Shown piece by piece: positions 39,202 to 50,066 of a DNA stretch of 64,000 bases. The stretch is from Staphylococcus cornubiensis (GTDB lineage Bacteria; Bacillota; Bacilli; Staphylococcales; Staphylococcaceae). The stretch lies in NCBI RefSeq assembly GCF_900183575.1, contig NZ_FXUZ01000001.1:124001-188000 (forward strand). The letters are read 5' to 3'. Under the pieces are notes generated by a model. It was not told where the DNA came from and did no database searches. It worked only from the letters and a program-made list of their open reading frames with translations. Made by a program: the position numbers and the translations under genes. Each line of letters opens with the position of its first letter. Position 1 is the first letter of the stretch.

Positions 39202-40431
39202 ATGTCCTTAAGAGATGATGCACTGCAAATGCATAAAGAAAATCATGGCAAGTTAGCCGTTAGTCCAAAAGTGAAAGTGACGAATAAAGAAGAATTAAGT
39301 TTAGCTTATTCTCCTGGTGTAGCTGAGCCATGTAAAGATATACATGAAAGACCAAGTCGTGTTTACGATTATACAATGAAAAGTAACACTGTTGCGGTGA
39401 TATCAGACGGTACAGCGGTTCTCGGATTAGGGAATATTGGTGCCGAAGCAAGTATTCCTGTTATGGAGGGAAAAGCCGTACTTTTTAAAAGTTTTGCAGG
39501 CGTTGATGCTTTTCCTTTGTCACTTGCAACGAATGATACAGAAGAAATTATTCGCACGGTGAAACTCGTTGAACCTAACTTTGGTGGTGTCAACTTAGAG
39601 GATATTTCTGCACCGCGCTGTTTTGAAATTGAAGAGCGTCTCAAAAAAGAAACCAAAATTCCAGTTTTTCATGATGATCAACACGGGACTGCGATAGTAA
39701 CAGTGGCCGGTTTAGTTAATGCGTTACGTATTGTTGATAAAGACTTAGCAGATATTAAAGTTGTACTTAACGGTGCAGGCGCTGCAGGTATTGCAATTGT
39801 TAAATTACTTTATTCATATGGTGTGCGTCACATGATTATGTGTGATTCTAAAGGTGCTATTTATGAGGGTCGACCATATGGTATGAATGCAACGAAAGAA
39901 ACAGTGGCGAAATGGACGAACAAAGATAAAGTTGAAGGTAAGCTGACTGATGTCATTCAAGGCGCAGATGTCTTTATCGGTGTTTCAGTTGCAGATGCGC
40001 TTTCAGAAGAAATGGTACAATCAATGAATGATGACGCTATTATTTTTGCGATGGCGAATCCAAATCCTGAAATTACACCAGACAAAGCTAAAAATGCAGG
40101 TGCTAAAGTCATCGGTACAGGACGTTCGGACTTCCCTAACCAAATTAATAACGTTTTAGCATTCCCAGGGATTTTCCGTGGCGCATTAGATGTGCGTGCG
40201 ACACATATTAATGAAGAGATGAAACGTGCAGCAGTAGAAGCAATTGCTAATTTAATTACGGATGAAGAGCGTAACCCTGATTATGTCATTCCTGGACCAT
40301 TCGATTATCGTGTTGCGCCATCTGTAGCAAGAGAAGTGGCACGTGCTGCAATGGAATCAGGTGTTGCACGTATTGAAGTCGATCCTGACGATGTATACGA
40401 GAAGACGTTATCACTCACAGATTTAAAGTAA
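39202..40431 (+). CDS. NAD(P)-dependent malic enzyme
   Basis: Oxidatively decarboxylates malate to pyruvate, linking the TCA cycle to pyruvate and NAD(P)H. The 409-residue short-form enzyme has YSPGVAEPCKDI with the catalytic Tyr, the metal-binding FEIEERL and FHDDQHGTAIV, and the nucleotide motif LNGAGAAGIAIVKLL near residue 193. It lacks a phosphotransacetylase-like tail. It precedes accDA by 47 bases, and could supply pyruvate and reducing power for fatty acid synthesis. Cofactor choice is not readable by eye. Confidence 0.92.
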   Translation: MSLRDDALQMHKENHGKLAVSPKVKVTNKEELSLAYSPGVAEPCKDIHERPSRVYDYTMKSNTVAVISDGTAVLGLGNIGAEASIPVMEGKAVLFKSFAGVDAFPLSLATNDTEEIIRTVKLVEPNFGGVNLEDISAPRCFEIEERLKKETKIPVFHDDQHGTAIVTVAGLVNALRIVDKDLADIKVVLNGAGAAGIAIVKLLYSYGVRHMIMCDSKGAIYEGRPYGMNATKETVAKWTNKDKVEGKLTDVIQGADVFIGVSVADALSEEMVQSMNDDAIIFAMANPNPEITPDKAKNAGAKVIGTGRSDFPNQINNVLAFPGIFRGALDVRATHINEEMKRAAVEAIANLITDEERNPDYVIPGPFDYRVAPSVAREVARAAMESGVARIEVDPDDVYEKTLSLTDLK

Positions 40432-40478
40432 TCAAACGAATTTGATTGATAGCCGATGGAAAAGTGGAGGTAATAAAG

Positions 40479-41339
40479 ATGTTTAAAGACTTTTTTAATC
40501 GTAATTCTAAAAAGAAAAAATATGTTACGGTTCAAGATTCGAAACAAAATGAAGTTCCTGAAGGCATAATGACGAAATGTCCAAACTGTAAAAAAATTAT
40601 GTACACAAAAGAGCTCACTGAAAATTTAAATGTATGTTTTAATTGTGATCATCATATTCAATTATCAGCATATGGTCGTATTGAGGCAATTGCCGACAAC
40701 GGAACTTTTGAAGAATTTGATAAAGGGATGACCTCTGCAAATCCATTAAACTTTCCTGGCTATGAAGAAAAGGTTGAAAAAGACCAAGAAAAAACAGGAT
40801 TAAATGAAGCAGTTGTAACAGGAACTGCAGAACTCAATGGGATTAAATTTGGTATCGGCGTCATGGACCCAAGATTCAGAATGGGCAGTATGGGTTCAGT
40901 TGTGGGTGAAAAAATTTGTCGTATTGTGGATCATTGTACTGAAGAGCGCTTGCCATTCGTGTTATTTACTGCATCAGGTGGTGCACGTATGCAAGAAGGG
41001 ATTATCTCTCTTATGCAAATGGCTAAAACAAGTGTATCATTAGAAAGACATTCCGATGCGGGTCTATTATTCATTTCCTATATGACGCACCCAACAACAG
41101 GTGGTGTGTCCGCTAGTTTTGCTTCTGTCGGTGATATTAACTTAGCAGAACCTAAAGCCTTAATAGGATTTGCAGGACGACGTGTCATCGAGCAGACGAT
41201 TAATGAAAAACTACCGGATGATTTCCAAACGGCTGAGTTTTTACTCGAACATGGCCAATTAGATAAAGTAGTGCATCGAAGTGAAATGAAAAAAACGTTA
41301 GCGACGTTATTTGATATGCATCGTGAGGTGGAGAAGTAA
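40479..41339 (+). CDS. accD: Acetyl-CoA carboxylase carboxyltransferase beta subunit
   Basis: With AccA it transfers carboxyl from biotin to acetyl-CoA to form malonyl-CoA. The 286-residue protein has a zinc ribbon with Cys34, Cys37, Cys53 and Cys56. A crotonase-fold carboxyltransferase domain follows, with [18 protein letters not shown] and [15 protein letters not shown] at 40479 follows GGAGGT; an 11-codon upstream extension is not used. Its stop shares one base with the accA start, so the two subunits are coupled for 1:1 synthesis. Confidence 0.96.
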   Translation: MFKDFFNRNSKKKKYVTVQDSKQNEVPEGIMTKCPNCKKIMYTKELTENLNVCFNCDHHIQLSAYGRIEAIADNGTFEEFDKGMTSANPLNFPGYEEKVEKDQEKTGLNEAVVTGTAELNGIKFGIGVMDPRFRMGSMGSVVGEKICRIVDHCTEERLPFVLFTASGGARMQEGIISLMQMAKTSVSLERHSDAGLLFISYMTHPTTGGVSASFASVGDINLAEPKALIGFAGRRVIEQTINEKLPDDFQTAEFLLEHGQLDKVVHRSEMKKTLATLFDMHREVEK

Positions 41340-42283
41340 TGCTTGATTTTGAAAAACCGATTCAGGATATTCAAACTAAAATTGAATCATTGAAAGAAAC
41401 ACAAGCCAAAAATGATGTCGATTTATCAGACGAAATTGAAATACTTGAAGCGGCATTACAAACTGAAAAAGAAAAAATTTACACTTCCTTAAAACCATGG
41501 GATCGTGTTCAAATTGCAAGATTACCAGAAAGACCTACTGTGCTAGATTATATTCCATACATTTTTGATGACTTTATCGAATTACATGGAGATCGTAACT
41601 TTAGAGATGATCCTGCTATCGTTGGTGGTTTAGCATATTTCAACGGTCGACCTGTCACAGTCATTGGGCAACAACGTGGTAAAGATACGAAAGACAACAT
41701 TTATCGTAACTTTGGTATGGCACATCCTGAAGGTTACCGTAAAGCGCTAAGATTGATGAAAGAAGCTGAAAAGTTTAATCGTCCTATTTTTACTTTTATT
41801 GACACTAAAGGGGCTTATCCAGGTAAGGCTGCCGAAGAACGTGGACAAAGTGAATCGATTGCACGTAACCTTGTTTCAATGGCATCTTTAACAGTACCGG
41901 TCATTTCGATTGTTATTGGTGAAGGTGGAAGCGGTGGTGCACTAGGCCTTGGTGTGAGCAACCGTTTATTGATGTTAGAAAATAGTACATACTCTGTTAT
42001 TTCACCAGAAGGCGCTGCAGGTATTTTATGGAAAGACAGCTCACTTGCTAAAATTGCCGCTGAAACGATGAAAATTACAGCGTATGACTTGTTAGAATTG
42101 AACATTATTGACGAAGTGGTGAAGGAGCCATTAGGTGGTGCACATCACGATGTTGAGATGTTGGCGAAGCGCATTAAACAAAAATTCAGCAATCATTTGG
42201 CATCATTCGAACATATGACACCGGCTGATATTAAAGAAGATCGTTTTGAGAAATTCCGTAATATTGGCTCGTATGTTGAATAA
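41339..42283 (+). CDS. accA: Acetyl-CoA carboxylase carboxyltransferase alpha subunit
   Basis: The partner of AccD in malonyl-CoA formation. The 314-residue protein opens with a helical segment (residues 1-50) and continues with [51 protein letters not shown] and [13 protein letters not shown], all standard for AccA. It overlaps accD by one base. A hairpin terminator follows 15 bases after the stop codon. Confidence 0.97.
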   Translation: MLDFEKPIQDIQTKIESLKETQAKNDVDLSDEIEILEAALQTEKEKIYTSLKPWDRVQIARLPERPTVLDYIPYIFDDFIELHGDRNFRDDPAIVGGLAYFNGRPVTVIGQQRGKDTKDNIYRNFGMAHPEGYRKALRLMKEAEKFNRPIFTFIDTKGAYPGKAAEERGQSESIARNLVSMASLTVPVISIVIGEGGSGGALGLGVSNRLLMLENSTYSVISPEGAAGILWKDSSLAKIAAETMKITAYDLLELNIIDEVVKEPLGGAHHDVEMLAKRIKQKFSNHLASFEHMTPADIKEDRFEKFRNIGSYVE

Positions 42284-42297
42284 ATGTAAGGTAAGAG

Positions 42298-42345
42298 AAT
42301 AGTATGAAGTCTTGGTATGATTAAGGCTTTCATACTATTTTTTTG
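42298..42345 (+). terminator. Terminator after accA
   Basis: A 10-bp stem, ATAGTATGAA with TTCATACTAT, is followed by seven T residues. Confidence 0.9.
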
Positions 42346-42395
42346 ATTTGTTTTTTAAGTAATCAATGAATAGTTTTTAGATTGCAGAATTAATT

Positions 42396-42471
42396 CTCGC
42401 GTTCCCAGGGGACTCGCTTCAACTAAATTCGGCTTGATTAAAGTGAACACTGGTTGGAGGCGAATTGGATT
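42396..42471. repeat. Dispersed 77-base repeat, copy B
   Basis: The partner of 32127-32203, in the same orientation. The left inverted-repeat arm AATTCGGCTT is intact but the right arm reads AGGCGAATT, so the hairpin is weaker than in copy A. Confidence 0.85.
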
Positions 42472-42472
42472 A

Positions 42473-42525
42473 TGGGAGCAGTACAGAAATCTCATGTGCA
42501 ACAAAGATTTCGTAGTACTGCCCCC
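42473..42525. repeat. Long imperfect stem-loop in the accA-pfkA gap
   Basis: GGGAGCAGTAC-GAAATCT on the left pairs with AGATTTC-GTACTGCCCC on the right, enclosing about 14 bases. Terminator or processing function is uncertain because the 3' side is ACAAGG rather than T-rich. Confidence 0.6.
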
Positions 42526-43032
42526 ACAAGGCTGACTAGACTTTTCAAAAGTACAAGCATTGAGAAGTCAGACAGCTACTGCGTTACAAATTAGTCTCTT
42601 TGAAAGTTAAAAGACGACATTTTGTTTTCTACTTTATCCCATGGGAGTCTCGGATTATTCATGCAACCTTTGAAAAGTGAAAAACTCAAAGCTACAAACT
42701 CAAAATCAAAAATCTGCAGTTATAAAAATGTAAGAGACAATAAAAGCGAGTCTATAAATGTTCGCTCTATTCAAAACAAATCAATATCATCATTCGTATA
42801 TTTTGTTTTGGTGTGATGTTTCAGGAGTCTTGCCCGGTTTTTGCAATATTGCATTTCTTCGTTAATTCAATATAAAGTAAAGCTAAAAAATCAAAGCATC
42901 TATCATTTCTCTTTTAAAATGTGTTGTTGTTAGGGATGTAGTATTGCCCCTCGGAGACTGACTAGGGAGACTGGGACTTTAAGTTTTCCAATCCCTATCA
43001 AAATTATTTGTAGAAAATAATAATGTTTTGTA

Positions 43033-43065
43033 TTTGTATACAAAAAGTATTGCGTCAACTATAAT
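43033..43065 (+). promoter_or_regulatory. Promoter with overlapping palindrome, distal to pfkA
   Basis: TATACA and TATAAT are 17 bases apart (43037-43065). The -35 overlaps the perfect 12-base palindrome TTTGTATACAAA (43033-43044). It points toward pfkA 320 bases away, so either pfkA has a long leader or a short noncoding RNA starts here. Confidence 0.45.
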
Positions 43066-43357
43066 AGTATGTGAAGAAATAAGCAAAGTTGTTAGTTGGA
43101 AATAACTATTGAACTACTTTTTAAAATTTTAGTTGAATTATGTCAAAAAAATCATAAAATGCTCATTTTTGGGTATATAAAATATACAGCATAGATGCAA
43201 CTATGTGTAATTTAAATCGCTTTTACAATTGAATGAAAGTGCTATGAAAACATGAAATATGGCGGATTGATGAATTCATTTGAATAAACCGTTTTCATTT
43301 GTTTTTGTATCTTTTTTTGATGGAATGCGTAATGAAATTGTGGTATTTTTAACATAA

Positions 43358-44353
<996 letters not shown>

Positions 44354-44371
44354 TTATAGGAGGCATTTCCA

Positions 44372-46141
44372 ATGAAAAAAACTAAGATCGTTTGTACGAT
44401 TGGACCAGCATCAGAATCAGAAGATATGTTAGAAAAGTTAATGAAAGCAGGTATGAACGTTGCGCGATTAAACTTTTCACATGGCTCACATGGCTCACAT
44501 GATGAACATGCAGCACGTATTCGTTCAATTCGTAAAATAGCGAAAAAGTTAGAGAAAAATATTGGTATCTTACTTGATACGAAAGGACCTGAAATCCGTA
44601 CTCATGACATGAAAGACGGTTTAATTACACTTGAAAAAGGTTCACATGTCATTGTAAGTATGCAACAAGTTGAAGGTACAGCGGAAAAGTTCTCTGTGAC
44701 ATATGATAACTTAATTAACGATGTTGAAGTCGGTTCATTTATTTTATTAGACGATGGTTTGATTGAATTAGAAGTTGAATCTATCAATCATGAAGCAGGC
44801 GAAGTTCACTGTAAAGTTTTAAATACAGGAGAACTTAAAAATAAAAAAGGTGTTAACTTACCAGGCGTGAGTGTCAACTTACCAGGTATTACAGATAAAG
44901 ATGAGCAAGATATTCGTTTTGGTATCGAACAAGACGTTGACTTTATTGCGGCAAGTTTTGTCCGTCGTGCAAGCGATGTTTTAGAAATTCGTAAAATTTT
45001 AGAAGAAGTAGGTAACCGTACAATTAGCATTATTCCTAAAATTGAGAACCAAGAAGGTATCGATAACATTGATGAAATTCTTGAAGTATCAGATGGTTTA
45101 ATGGTAGCCAGAGGGGATATGGGTGTCGAAATTCCACCTGAAACAGTGCCGATTGTACAAAAAGATTTAATCCGTAAATGTAATAAATTAGGTAAACCTG
45201 TTATTACTGCGACGCAAATGTTAGACTCAATGCAACGTAACCCTCGTGCGACGCGTGCAGAAGCGTCTGACGTTGCCAATGCGATTTACGACGGTACAGA
45301 TGCAGTTATGCTTTCTGGTGAAACTGCGGCAGGGGCATACCCTGAAGAAGCAGTAAAAGCGATGCATAACATTGCAGTAGCTGCTGAACAAGCCCAAAAC
45401 TACAAACAACTTTTATCAGATCGTACTAAACTTGTTGAAACATCATTGGTGAATGCAATTGGTGTGTCAGCAGCACATACGGCATTAAATTTAAGTGTTA
45501 AAGCGATTGTCGCTGCAACAGAAAGTGGTAAAACGGCGCGTACGATTTCTAAATACAGACCAAAATCTGACATTATCGCGGTTACACCATTTGAAACAAC
45601 AGCGCGTCAATGTACACTCGTATGGGGTGTATATCCAGTTGTTCGCGAAGGTAACTTTACTACAGATGAATTATTAAACAATTCTGTAGCAACTGCGATT
45701 GAATCTGAACGTGTAGAAAATGGTGATTTACTGATTATCATTGCAGGTGTGCCTACAGGTGAATCTGGTACAACGAACTTAATGAAATTACATCTTGTTG
45801 GTGAAGATTTAGCAAGTGGTCAAGGTATTGGACGTAACTCTGCTGTTGGTCGTACTGTAGTTGTGAACAATGGTTCTGAGTTAAAAGGACGCGACCTAGA
45901 ACAAGCAGTTATCGTTACGCCATCTATTGACGAAACTATTATCCCATATTTAGATAATGCTGTAGCTTTAGTCACTGAAGAAGCTGGTTTAACATCTTCA
46001 AGTGCGATTATTGGACTTGAAAAAGGTATTCCAACTGTAGTCGGTGTCAATAATGTGGTTGACACGATTCCTGACAATGCTTTGGTAACAGTAGACGCTA
46101 CACAAGGTAAAGTATATGAAGGTTATGCGAACGTATTATAA
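44372..46141 (+). CDS. pyk: Pyruvate kinase with extra C-terminal domain
   Basis: Makes pyruvate and ATP from PEP. The 589-residue protein has the A barrel with [24 protein letters not shown], the catalytic-Lys region [12 protein letters not shown] and [10 protein letters not shown] domain (about 70-170), a C domain, and the Bacillus-type PEP-utilizer-like tail (about 480-589) follow. The tail reads GLTSSSAI where true PEP-utilizers have a His, so it is noncatalytic. Residues 34-46 read [13 protein letters not shown], carrying a three-residue SHG duplication next to the potassium and substrate site. The length is a few residues above what I recall for S. aureus. Confidence 0.95.
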   Translation: MKKTKIVCTIGPASESEDMLEKLMKAGMNVARLNFSHGSHGSHDEHAARIRSIRKIAKKLEKNIGILLDTKGPEIRTHDMKDGLITLEKGSHVIVSMQQVEGTAEKFSVTYDNLINDVEVGSFILLDDGLIELEVESINHEAGEVHCKVLNTGELKNKKGVNLPGVSVNLPGITDKDEQDIRFGIEQDVDFIAASFVRRASDVLEIRKILEEVGNRTISIIPKIENQEGIDNIDEILEVSDGLMVARGDMGVEIPPETVPIVQKDLIRKCNKLGKPVITATQMLDSMQRNPRATRAEASDVANAIYDGTDAVMLSGETAAGAYPEEAVKAMHNIAVAAEQAQNYKQLLSDRTKLVETSLVNAIGVSAAHTALNLSVKAIVAATESGKTARTISKYRPKSDIIAVTPFETTARQCTLVWGVYPVVREGNFTTDELLNNSVATAIESERVENGDLLIIIAGVPTGESGTTNLMKLHLVGEDLASGQGIGRNSAVGRTVVVNNGSELKGRDLEQAVIVTPSIDETIIPYLDNAVALVTEEAGLTSSSAIIGLEKGIPTVVGVNNVVDTIPDNALVTVDATQGKVYEGYANVL

Positions 46142-46172
46142 TTTTTAAATAGATTACACTGACTTAAACACG

Positions 46173-46216
46173 AAAAAGGTTGGTAAGGTAGAAAAGAACC
46201 TTATCAACCTTTTTGT
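46173..46216 (+). terminator. Terminator after pyk
   Basis: A long stem, AAAAAGGTTG-TAAGGT with ACCTTATCAACCTTTTT, has a T-rich 3' side. Confidence 0.9.
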
Positions 46217-46405
46217 TTTACATAACGAAAGACAGATAGCTTTCAAGAAAAATTAACATCTGTATTTTCTTAGTATAAAAAGAGTTTATTTACACTTAAA
46301 TTAAAATTTCTACAATTATACTCTGTCATCAAATCTTTTTATTATTAATGATAATGAATGCAAATGATGATATGATTTTATTAAAATTAGCGATGAAAAC
46401 ATAAA

Positions 46406-46419
46406 AGAAAACGCTTTAT
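46406..46419 (+). promoter_or_regulatory. Weak cre-like site upstream of citZ
   Basis: AGAAAACGCTTTAT keeps the AAAACGCTTT core of the CcpA consensus but lacks the outer TG and CA. It lies 81 bases upstream of the -35. Citrate synthase genes are known catabolite-repressed targets, which supports but does not prove the site. Confidence 0.35.
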
Positions 46420-46474
46420 ATCAGTGTTTAAGAAATTAACTAATTCATTTTTACCTAAATATTATAAGATTATT

Positions 46475-46488
46475 CTGACATATGTCAG
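46475..46488 (+). promoter_or_regulatory. Perfect 14-base palindrome upstream of the citZ promoter
   Basis: CTGACATATGTCAG is a perfect inverted repeat ending 11 bases before the -35, the usual place for an activator. The regulator is not identified. Confidence 0.5.
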
Positions 46489-46499
46489 TTCTTAAAAAG

Positions 46500-46528
46500 T
46501 TCACAAAACGTATCATATTGGCTATAAT
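46500..46528 (+). promoter_or_regulatory. citZ promoter
   Basis: TTCACA and TATAAT are separated by 17 bases. The start codon is 53 bases downstream of the -10. Confidence 0.65.
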
Positions 46529-46580
46529 AGTTATTGAAAGCCATTACAAAGAACGAATATAAAGTAAAGGGGAAATTCAT

Positions 46581-47699
46581 ATGGCAGAATTAATGAGAGG
46601 TTTAGAAGGGGTAATCGCAGCTGAAACAAAAATCAGTTCAATTATCGATAGCCAATTAACATATGCAGGTTACGATATCGATGACTTAACTGAAAATGCA
46701 CAATTTGAAGAGATCATTTTCTTATTGTGGAATTATCGATTACCTACAGCACAAGAATTATCTGAATTAAAAGAAAAATTATTCGAGTATATGACTTTAA
46801 ATCCTAGAATGTATAGTCATTTTGAAGAATATACAACAGATAAAGTACATCCTATGACGGCTTTACGTACATCGGTATCCTATTTAGCACACTTTGATGA
46901 AAATGCCGATGATAATGATGAAGAAGCATTACAAGAACGTGCGATTCGTATCCAAGCTAAAATCGCATCACTCGTCGCTTCATTTGCAAGAGTGAGAGAA
47001 GGTAAAGAACCTGTTAAACCAGACCCTTCTTTAAGCTATGCAGCGAACTTCTTATACATGCTTAGAGGGGAAAAACCATCAGATGTAGAGGTTGAAGGAT
47101 TCAATAAAGCATTGATTTTACATGCTGACCACGAATTAAATGCATCAGCGTTTACAGCGCGTTGTGCCGTTTCATCTTTATCAGATATGTACTCTGGCGT
47201 AACAGCGGCTGTTGCTTCATTGAAAGGGCCGTTACATGGTGGTGCAAATGAACGTGTAATGAGAATGTTGACTGAAATTGGTTCAGTAGACAACGTTGAA
47301 GACTACTTACAAAAAGCGTTCGCAAACAAAGACAAAATTATGGGCTTTGGACACCGTGTATATAAAAATGGTGATCCACGAGCAAAATACTTAAAAGAAA
47401 TGAGCCAAAGAATTACTAACGAAACAGGACAAAGTGAACTGTTCGACGTTTCTGTTAAAATTGCAGAAATCATGAAAGAAGAAAAAGGCTTATTGCCTAA
47501 CGTTGACTTCTATAGTGCAACGGTATATCACAGCATGGGCATTGAGCATGATCTCTTTACACCAATTTTTGCAGTGAGCCGTACATCTGGTTGGACTGCA
47601 CACATTTTAGAACAATTGAGAGATAACAGAATTATGCGTCCTCGTGCAACATATATCGGTGATGTAAACCGCAAATATGTGCCGATTGAAGAGCGCTAA
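46581..47699 (+). CDS. citZ: Citrate synthase
   Basis: Condenses oxaloacetate with acetyl-CoA, entering the TCA cycle. The 372-residue short-type enzyme starts MAELMRGLEGVIAAETKISSI-like. It shows LHADHELNASAFTAR with the catalytic His, GPLHGGANERVM with the second His, GFGHRVYKNGDPRA, and VDFYSATVYHSMGI with the catalytic Asp. AAAGGGGAAA is about ten bases before the ATG. icd follows after 45 bases, forming the citZ-icd unit of Firmicutes, here without a malate dehydrogenase gene. Confidence 0.96.
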   Translation: MAELMRGLEGVIAAETKISSIIDSQLTYAGYDIDDLTENAQFEEIIFLLWNYRLPTAQELSELKEKLFEYMTLNPRMYSHFEEYTTDKVHPMTALRTSVSYLAHFDENADDNDEEALQERAIRIQAKIASLVASFARVREGKEPVKPDPSLSYAANFLYMLRGEKPSDVEVEGFNKALILHADHELNASAFTARCAVSSLSDMYSGVTAAVASLKGPLHGGANERVMRMLTEIGSVDNVEDYLQKAFANKDKIMGFGHRVYKNGDPRAKYLKEMSQRITNETGQSELFDVSVKIAEIMKEEKGLLPNVDFYSATVYHSMGIEHDLFTPIFAVSRTSGWTAHILEQLRDNRIMRPRATYIGDVNRKYVPIEER

Positions 47700-47744
47700 T
47701 CTCATTATAAATCATTAAAGTTTCAAAATTCGGAGGTATTAAAC

Positions 47745-49007
47745 ATGAGTGAAAAGATCGTAAAAACGGACAGTGGATTACAAGTTCCAAATCAACCTAT
47801 CGTGCCATTTATTATCGGTGATGGTATCGGACCAGATATTTGGAGAGCAGCAAGTCGTGTGATTGACGCTGCCGTGAAAAAAGCTTATGACGGTGAAAAA
47901 GAGATTGCTTGGAAAGAAGTATTAGCAGGTCAAAAAGCTTATGACGAAACGGGTGAATGGTTACCAAAAGAAACGTTAGATACCATTAAAGAATATTTAA
48001 TTGCGATTAAAGGTCCTTTAACTACGCCAATCGGTGGAGGTATCCGCTCATTAAACGTAGCATTACGTCAAGAACTAGACTTGTTTAACTGTTTACGTCC
48101 AGTACGTTGGTTTAAAGGTGTACCTTCACCTGTTAAGCATCCTGAAGAGACTGATATGGTTATCTTCCGTGAAAATACTGAAGATATTTATGCAGGTATC
48201 GAATTTAAAGAAGGTAGCGAAGAAGTTAAAAAAGTGATCGATTTCTTACAAAACGAAATGGGTGCTAAAAATATTCGTTTCCCTGAAACTTCAGGTATCG
48301 GTATTAAGCCTGTATCTAAAGAAGGTACAGAACGTTTAGTCCGTGCTGCAATTCAATATGCTATCGACAACAACCGCAAATCAGTTACACTTGTACACAA
48401 AGGTAACATTATGAAGTTTACTGAAGGTGCTTTCAAACAATGGGGTTATGATTTAGCCGAAAATGAATTCGCTGATAAAGTTTTCACATGGCAACAATAC
48501 GATCGTCTTGTGGAAGAAAAAGGTAAAGACGAAGCAAACAAAATTCAAGATCAAGCGGAAAAAGACGGTAAAATTATTATTAAAGATTCAATTGCCGATA
48601 TCTTCTTACAACAAATTTTAACGCGTCCAGCTGATCATGACGTTGTAGCGACAATGAACCTAAACGGTGACTATATTTCAGATGCATTAGCGGCACAAGT
48701 AGGTGGTATCGGTATTGCACCAGGTGCGAACATCAACTCTGAGACAGGTCACGCTATTTTCGAAGCGACACACGGTACAGCTCCGAAATATGCAGACTTA
48801 GATAAAGTCAACCCATCATCAGTATTACTTTCAGGTGTGATGTTATTAGAACACATCGGCTGGCAAGAAGCTGCAGATTTAATTACAAATTCAGTTGAAA
48901 AAACAATCGCTTCAAAAGTGGTCACTTATGACTTTGCACGTTTAATGGACGGTGCAACTGAAGTGAAAACATCAGAATTTGCTGATGAACTGATTAAAAA
49001 CTTATAA
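47745..49007 (+). CDS. icd: Isocitrate dehydrogenase (NADP)
   Basis: Decarboxylates isocitrate to 2-oxoglutarate with NADP. The 420-residue protein has [10 protein letters not shown] near residue 27, [17 protein letters not shown] with the substrate-binding Ser and Arg, and [13 protein letters not shown]. Further along are [15 protein letters not shown] and [34 protein letters not shown] lies near the adenine site. Lys and Tyr residues further on fit NADP use, as in E. coli and Bacillus. CGGAGG lies before the ATG. It follows citZ in one operon and ends with a hairpin. Confidence 0.96.
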   Translation: MSEKIVKTDSGLQVPNQPIVPFIIGDGIGPDIWRAASRVIDAAVKKAYDGEKEIAWKEVLAGQKAYDETGEWLPKETLDTIKEYLIAIKGPLTTPIGGGIRSLNVALRQELDLFNCLRPVRWFKGVPSPVKHPEETDMVIFRENTEDIYAGIEFKEGSEEVKKVIDFLQNEMGAKNIRFPETSGIGIKPVSKEGTERLVRAAIQYAIDNNRKSVTLVHKGNIMKFTEGAFKQWGYDLAENEFADKVFTWQQYDRLVEEKGKDEANKIQDQAEKDGKIIIKDSIADIFLQQILTRPADHDVVATMNLNGDYISDALAAQVGGIGIAPGANINSETGHAIFEATHGTAPKYADLDKVNPSSVLLSGVMLLEHIGWQEAADLITNSVEKTIASKVVTYDFARLMDGATEVKTSEFADELIKNL

Positions 49008-49020
49008 TAAGATGATTCGA

Positions 49021-49051
49021 AGGCTGGGAATTAAGTTTCCTGGCCTTTTAT
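49021..49051 (+). terminator. Terminator after icd
   Basis: AGGCTGGGAA pairs imperfectly with TTTCCTGGCCT and is followed by TTTATTT. Confidence 0.65.
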
Positions 49052-49153
49052 TTGTGTTATACGGATTCATGAAATTTAATAATTGAGTTAAAGTCTTTAT
49101 TCAAAATAGTTGCTTGATTAGTTAAGGGGTCTGATTCTAAAAAGGGGAGTCAT

Positions 49154-49253
49154 GAGGACAATCAAAAACTATAAAAATTAAGGTCGAGAACAAGTTAAAT
49201 ACATACGCTATCAATAGCATCAAAAATTTTTAGGTCCTTCTCGGTCTCTATTT
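49154..49253. repeat. Dispersed intergenic repeat, copy 2
   Basis: The partner of 393-488, in the same orientation. The identical block is TCAATAGCATC followed by AAAAATTTTT, with flanking similar blocks on both sides. Confidence 0.65.
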
Positions 49254-49261
49254 TGATTTTA

Positions 49262-49289
49262 TTAAGCGAAAGTTAAGTTATTGTAAAGA
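49262..49289 (+). promoter_or_regulatory. Candidate Pho box upstream of phoP
   Basis: Three hexamers, TTAAGC, TTAAGT and TAAAGA, are spaced by exactly five bases (11-base phase). This is the geometry of PhoP direct repeats (TTAACA with about five bases between). It lies about 40 bases above the -10, suitable for autoregulation. Confidence 0.45.
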
Positions 49290-49361
49290 TGCTAAATGAT
49301 ATATTATTTTTAAGTCTATTTTAAGGTATAATGAACTTAATCATAATAAGGAGGTACATAT

Positions 49362-50066
49362 ATGGCTCAAAGAGTGCTTGTCGTTGATGACGAACAATCC
49401 ATTGTCACTTTGTTGAAATACAACCTCGAACAATCAGGTTATGTTGTTGAGGTGGCTCAAGATGGAGAGGAAGCGTTGCAAAAAGAAAAAGAAACCAAAC
49501 CAGACTTGATTGTATTGGATGTGATGTTACCGAAAAAGGATGGTATTGAAGTATGTAAAACGATTCGCTCAGATAAAAACCAAGTACCTATTTTAATGTT
49601 AACTGCAAAAGATGATGAGTTTGATCGAGTGCTTGGTTTAGAACTTGGCGCTGACGATTATATGACGAAACCTTTTTCGCCAAGAGAAGTTGTGGCACGT
49701 GTGAAAGCAATCCTTCGACGCTCATCGCTTGTTGATTCGGTTCGTCATGAGGAAGAGGATGAAGATATTGTGATTGGCAGTATTCGTATTCGTCCGGACT
49801 TTTTCGAAGTTTACCGAAATGATGAGTTGTTAGAGTTAACACCGAAAGAATTTGAATTGTTACTTTACTTAGTTGAACGTCAAGGTCGTGTCATTACGCG
49901 TGAACATATGTTGAATTCAGTTTGGAACTATGAATTTGCGGGTGATTCTCGAATTGTTGATGTACATATTAGTCATTTGCGCGATAAGTTAGAAGAAAAC
50001 CCGAAACAACCTCAATTTATTAAAACCGTTCGTGGACTCGGTTACAAATTGGAGCGACCGAAATAA
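49362..50066 (+). CDS. phoP: Phosphate response regulator PhoP
   Basis: An OmpR-type DNA-binding response regulator of phosphate limitation. In the 234-residue protein the receiver domain has acidic residues Asp9/Asp10 and the phosphorylated Asp53 in VLDVMLP, Thr in LTAKDD and Lys in YMTKPFS. The winged-helix domain (about 135-232) has LTPKEFELLLYL and RIVDVHISHLRDKLE. It directly abuts phoR with no gap, giving one operon. Position downstream of citZ-icd matches Bacillus and S. aureus phoPR rather than walKR. Confidence 0.93.
   Translation: MAQRVLVVDDEQSIVTLLKYNLEQSGYVVEVAQDGEEALQKEKETKPDLIVLDVMLPKKDGIEVCKTIRSDKNQVPILMLTAKDDEFDRVLGLELGADDYMTKPFSPREVVARVKAILRRSSLVDSVRHEEEDEDIVIGSIRIRPDFFEVYRNDELLELTPKEFELLLYLVERQGRVITREHMLNSVWNYEFAGDSRIVDVHISHLRDKLEENPKQPQFIKTVRGLGYKLERPK

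Larger units (their letters stand above)
46142..46580 (+). other. citZ upstream region
   Basis: A 439-base gap holding the pyk terminator (46173-46216), a weak cre-like site (46406-46419), a perfect 14-base palindrome (46475-46488) and the citZ promoter (46500-46528). No gene is present between pyk and citZ. Confidence 0.75.
49008..49361 (+). other. phoP upstream region
   Basis: A 354-base gap with an icd terminator-like hairpin (49021-49051), copy 2 of a dispersed repeat (49154-49253), and a run of phased Pho-box-like hexamers (49262-49289). A TATAAT lies at 49327-49332, 30 bases before phoP. Confidence 0.65.

Noticed and set aside
42622-42816. 64-codon open frame upstream of pfkA
   Set aside because: Low-complexity Ser/Lys/Asn translation, no ribosome-binding site, and located in a patch of degenerate repeats. 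Its length matching the Sm-like proteins is coincidence; the sequence is unrelated.
43284-43297. cre-like sequence (ATAAACCGTTTTCA) upstream of pfkA
   Set aside because: Three mismatches to the 16-position consensus including the outer TG; too weak to call.
44806-45279. 157-codon minus-strand frame inside pyk
   Set aside because: Antisense shadow of the pyruvate kinase barrel; no start signals.
46336-46360. Fur-box-like sequence (TTAATGATAATGAATG) upstream of citZ
   Set aside because: Only about 12 of 19 positions match the Fur consensus and it lies far upstream of the promoter in very AT-rich DNA, so the match is likely chance.
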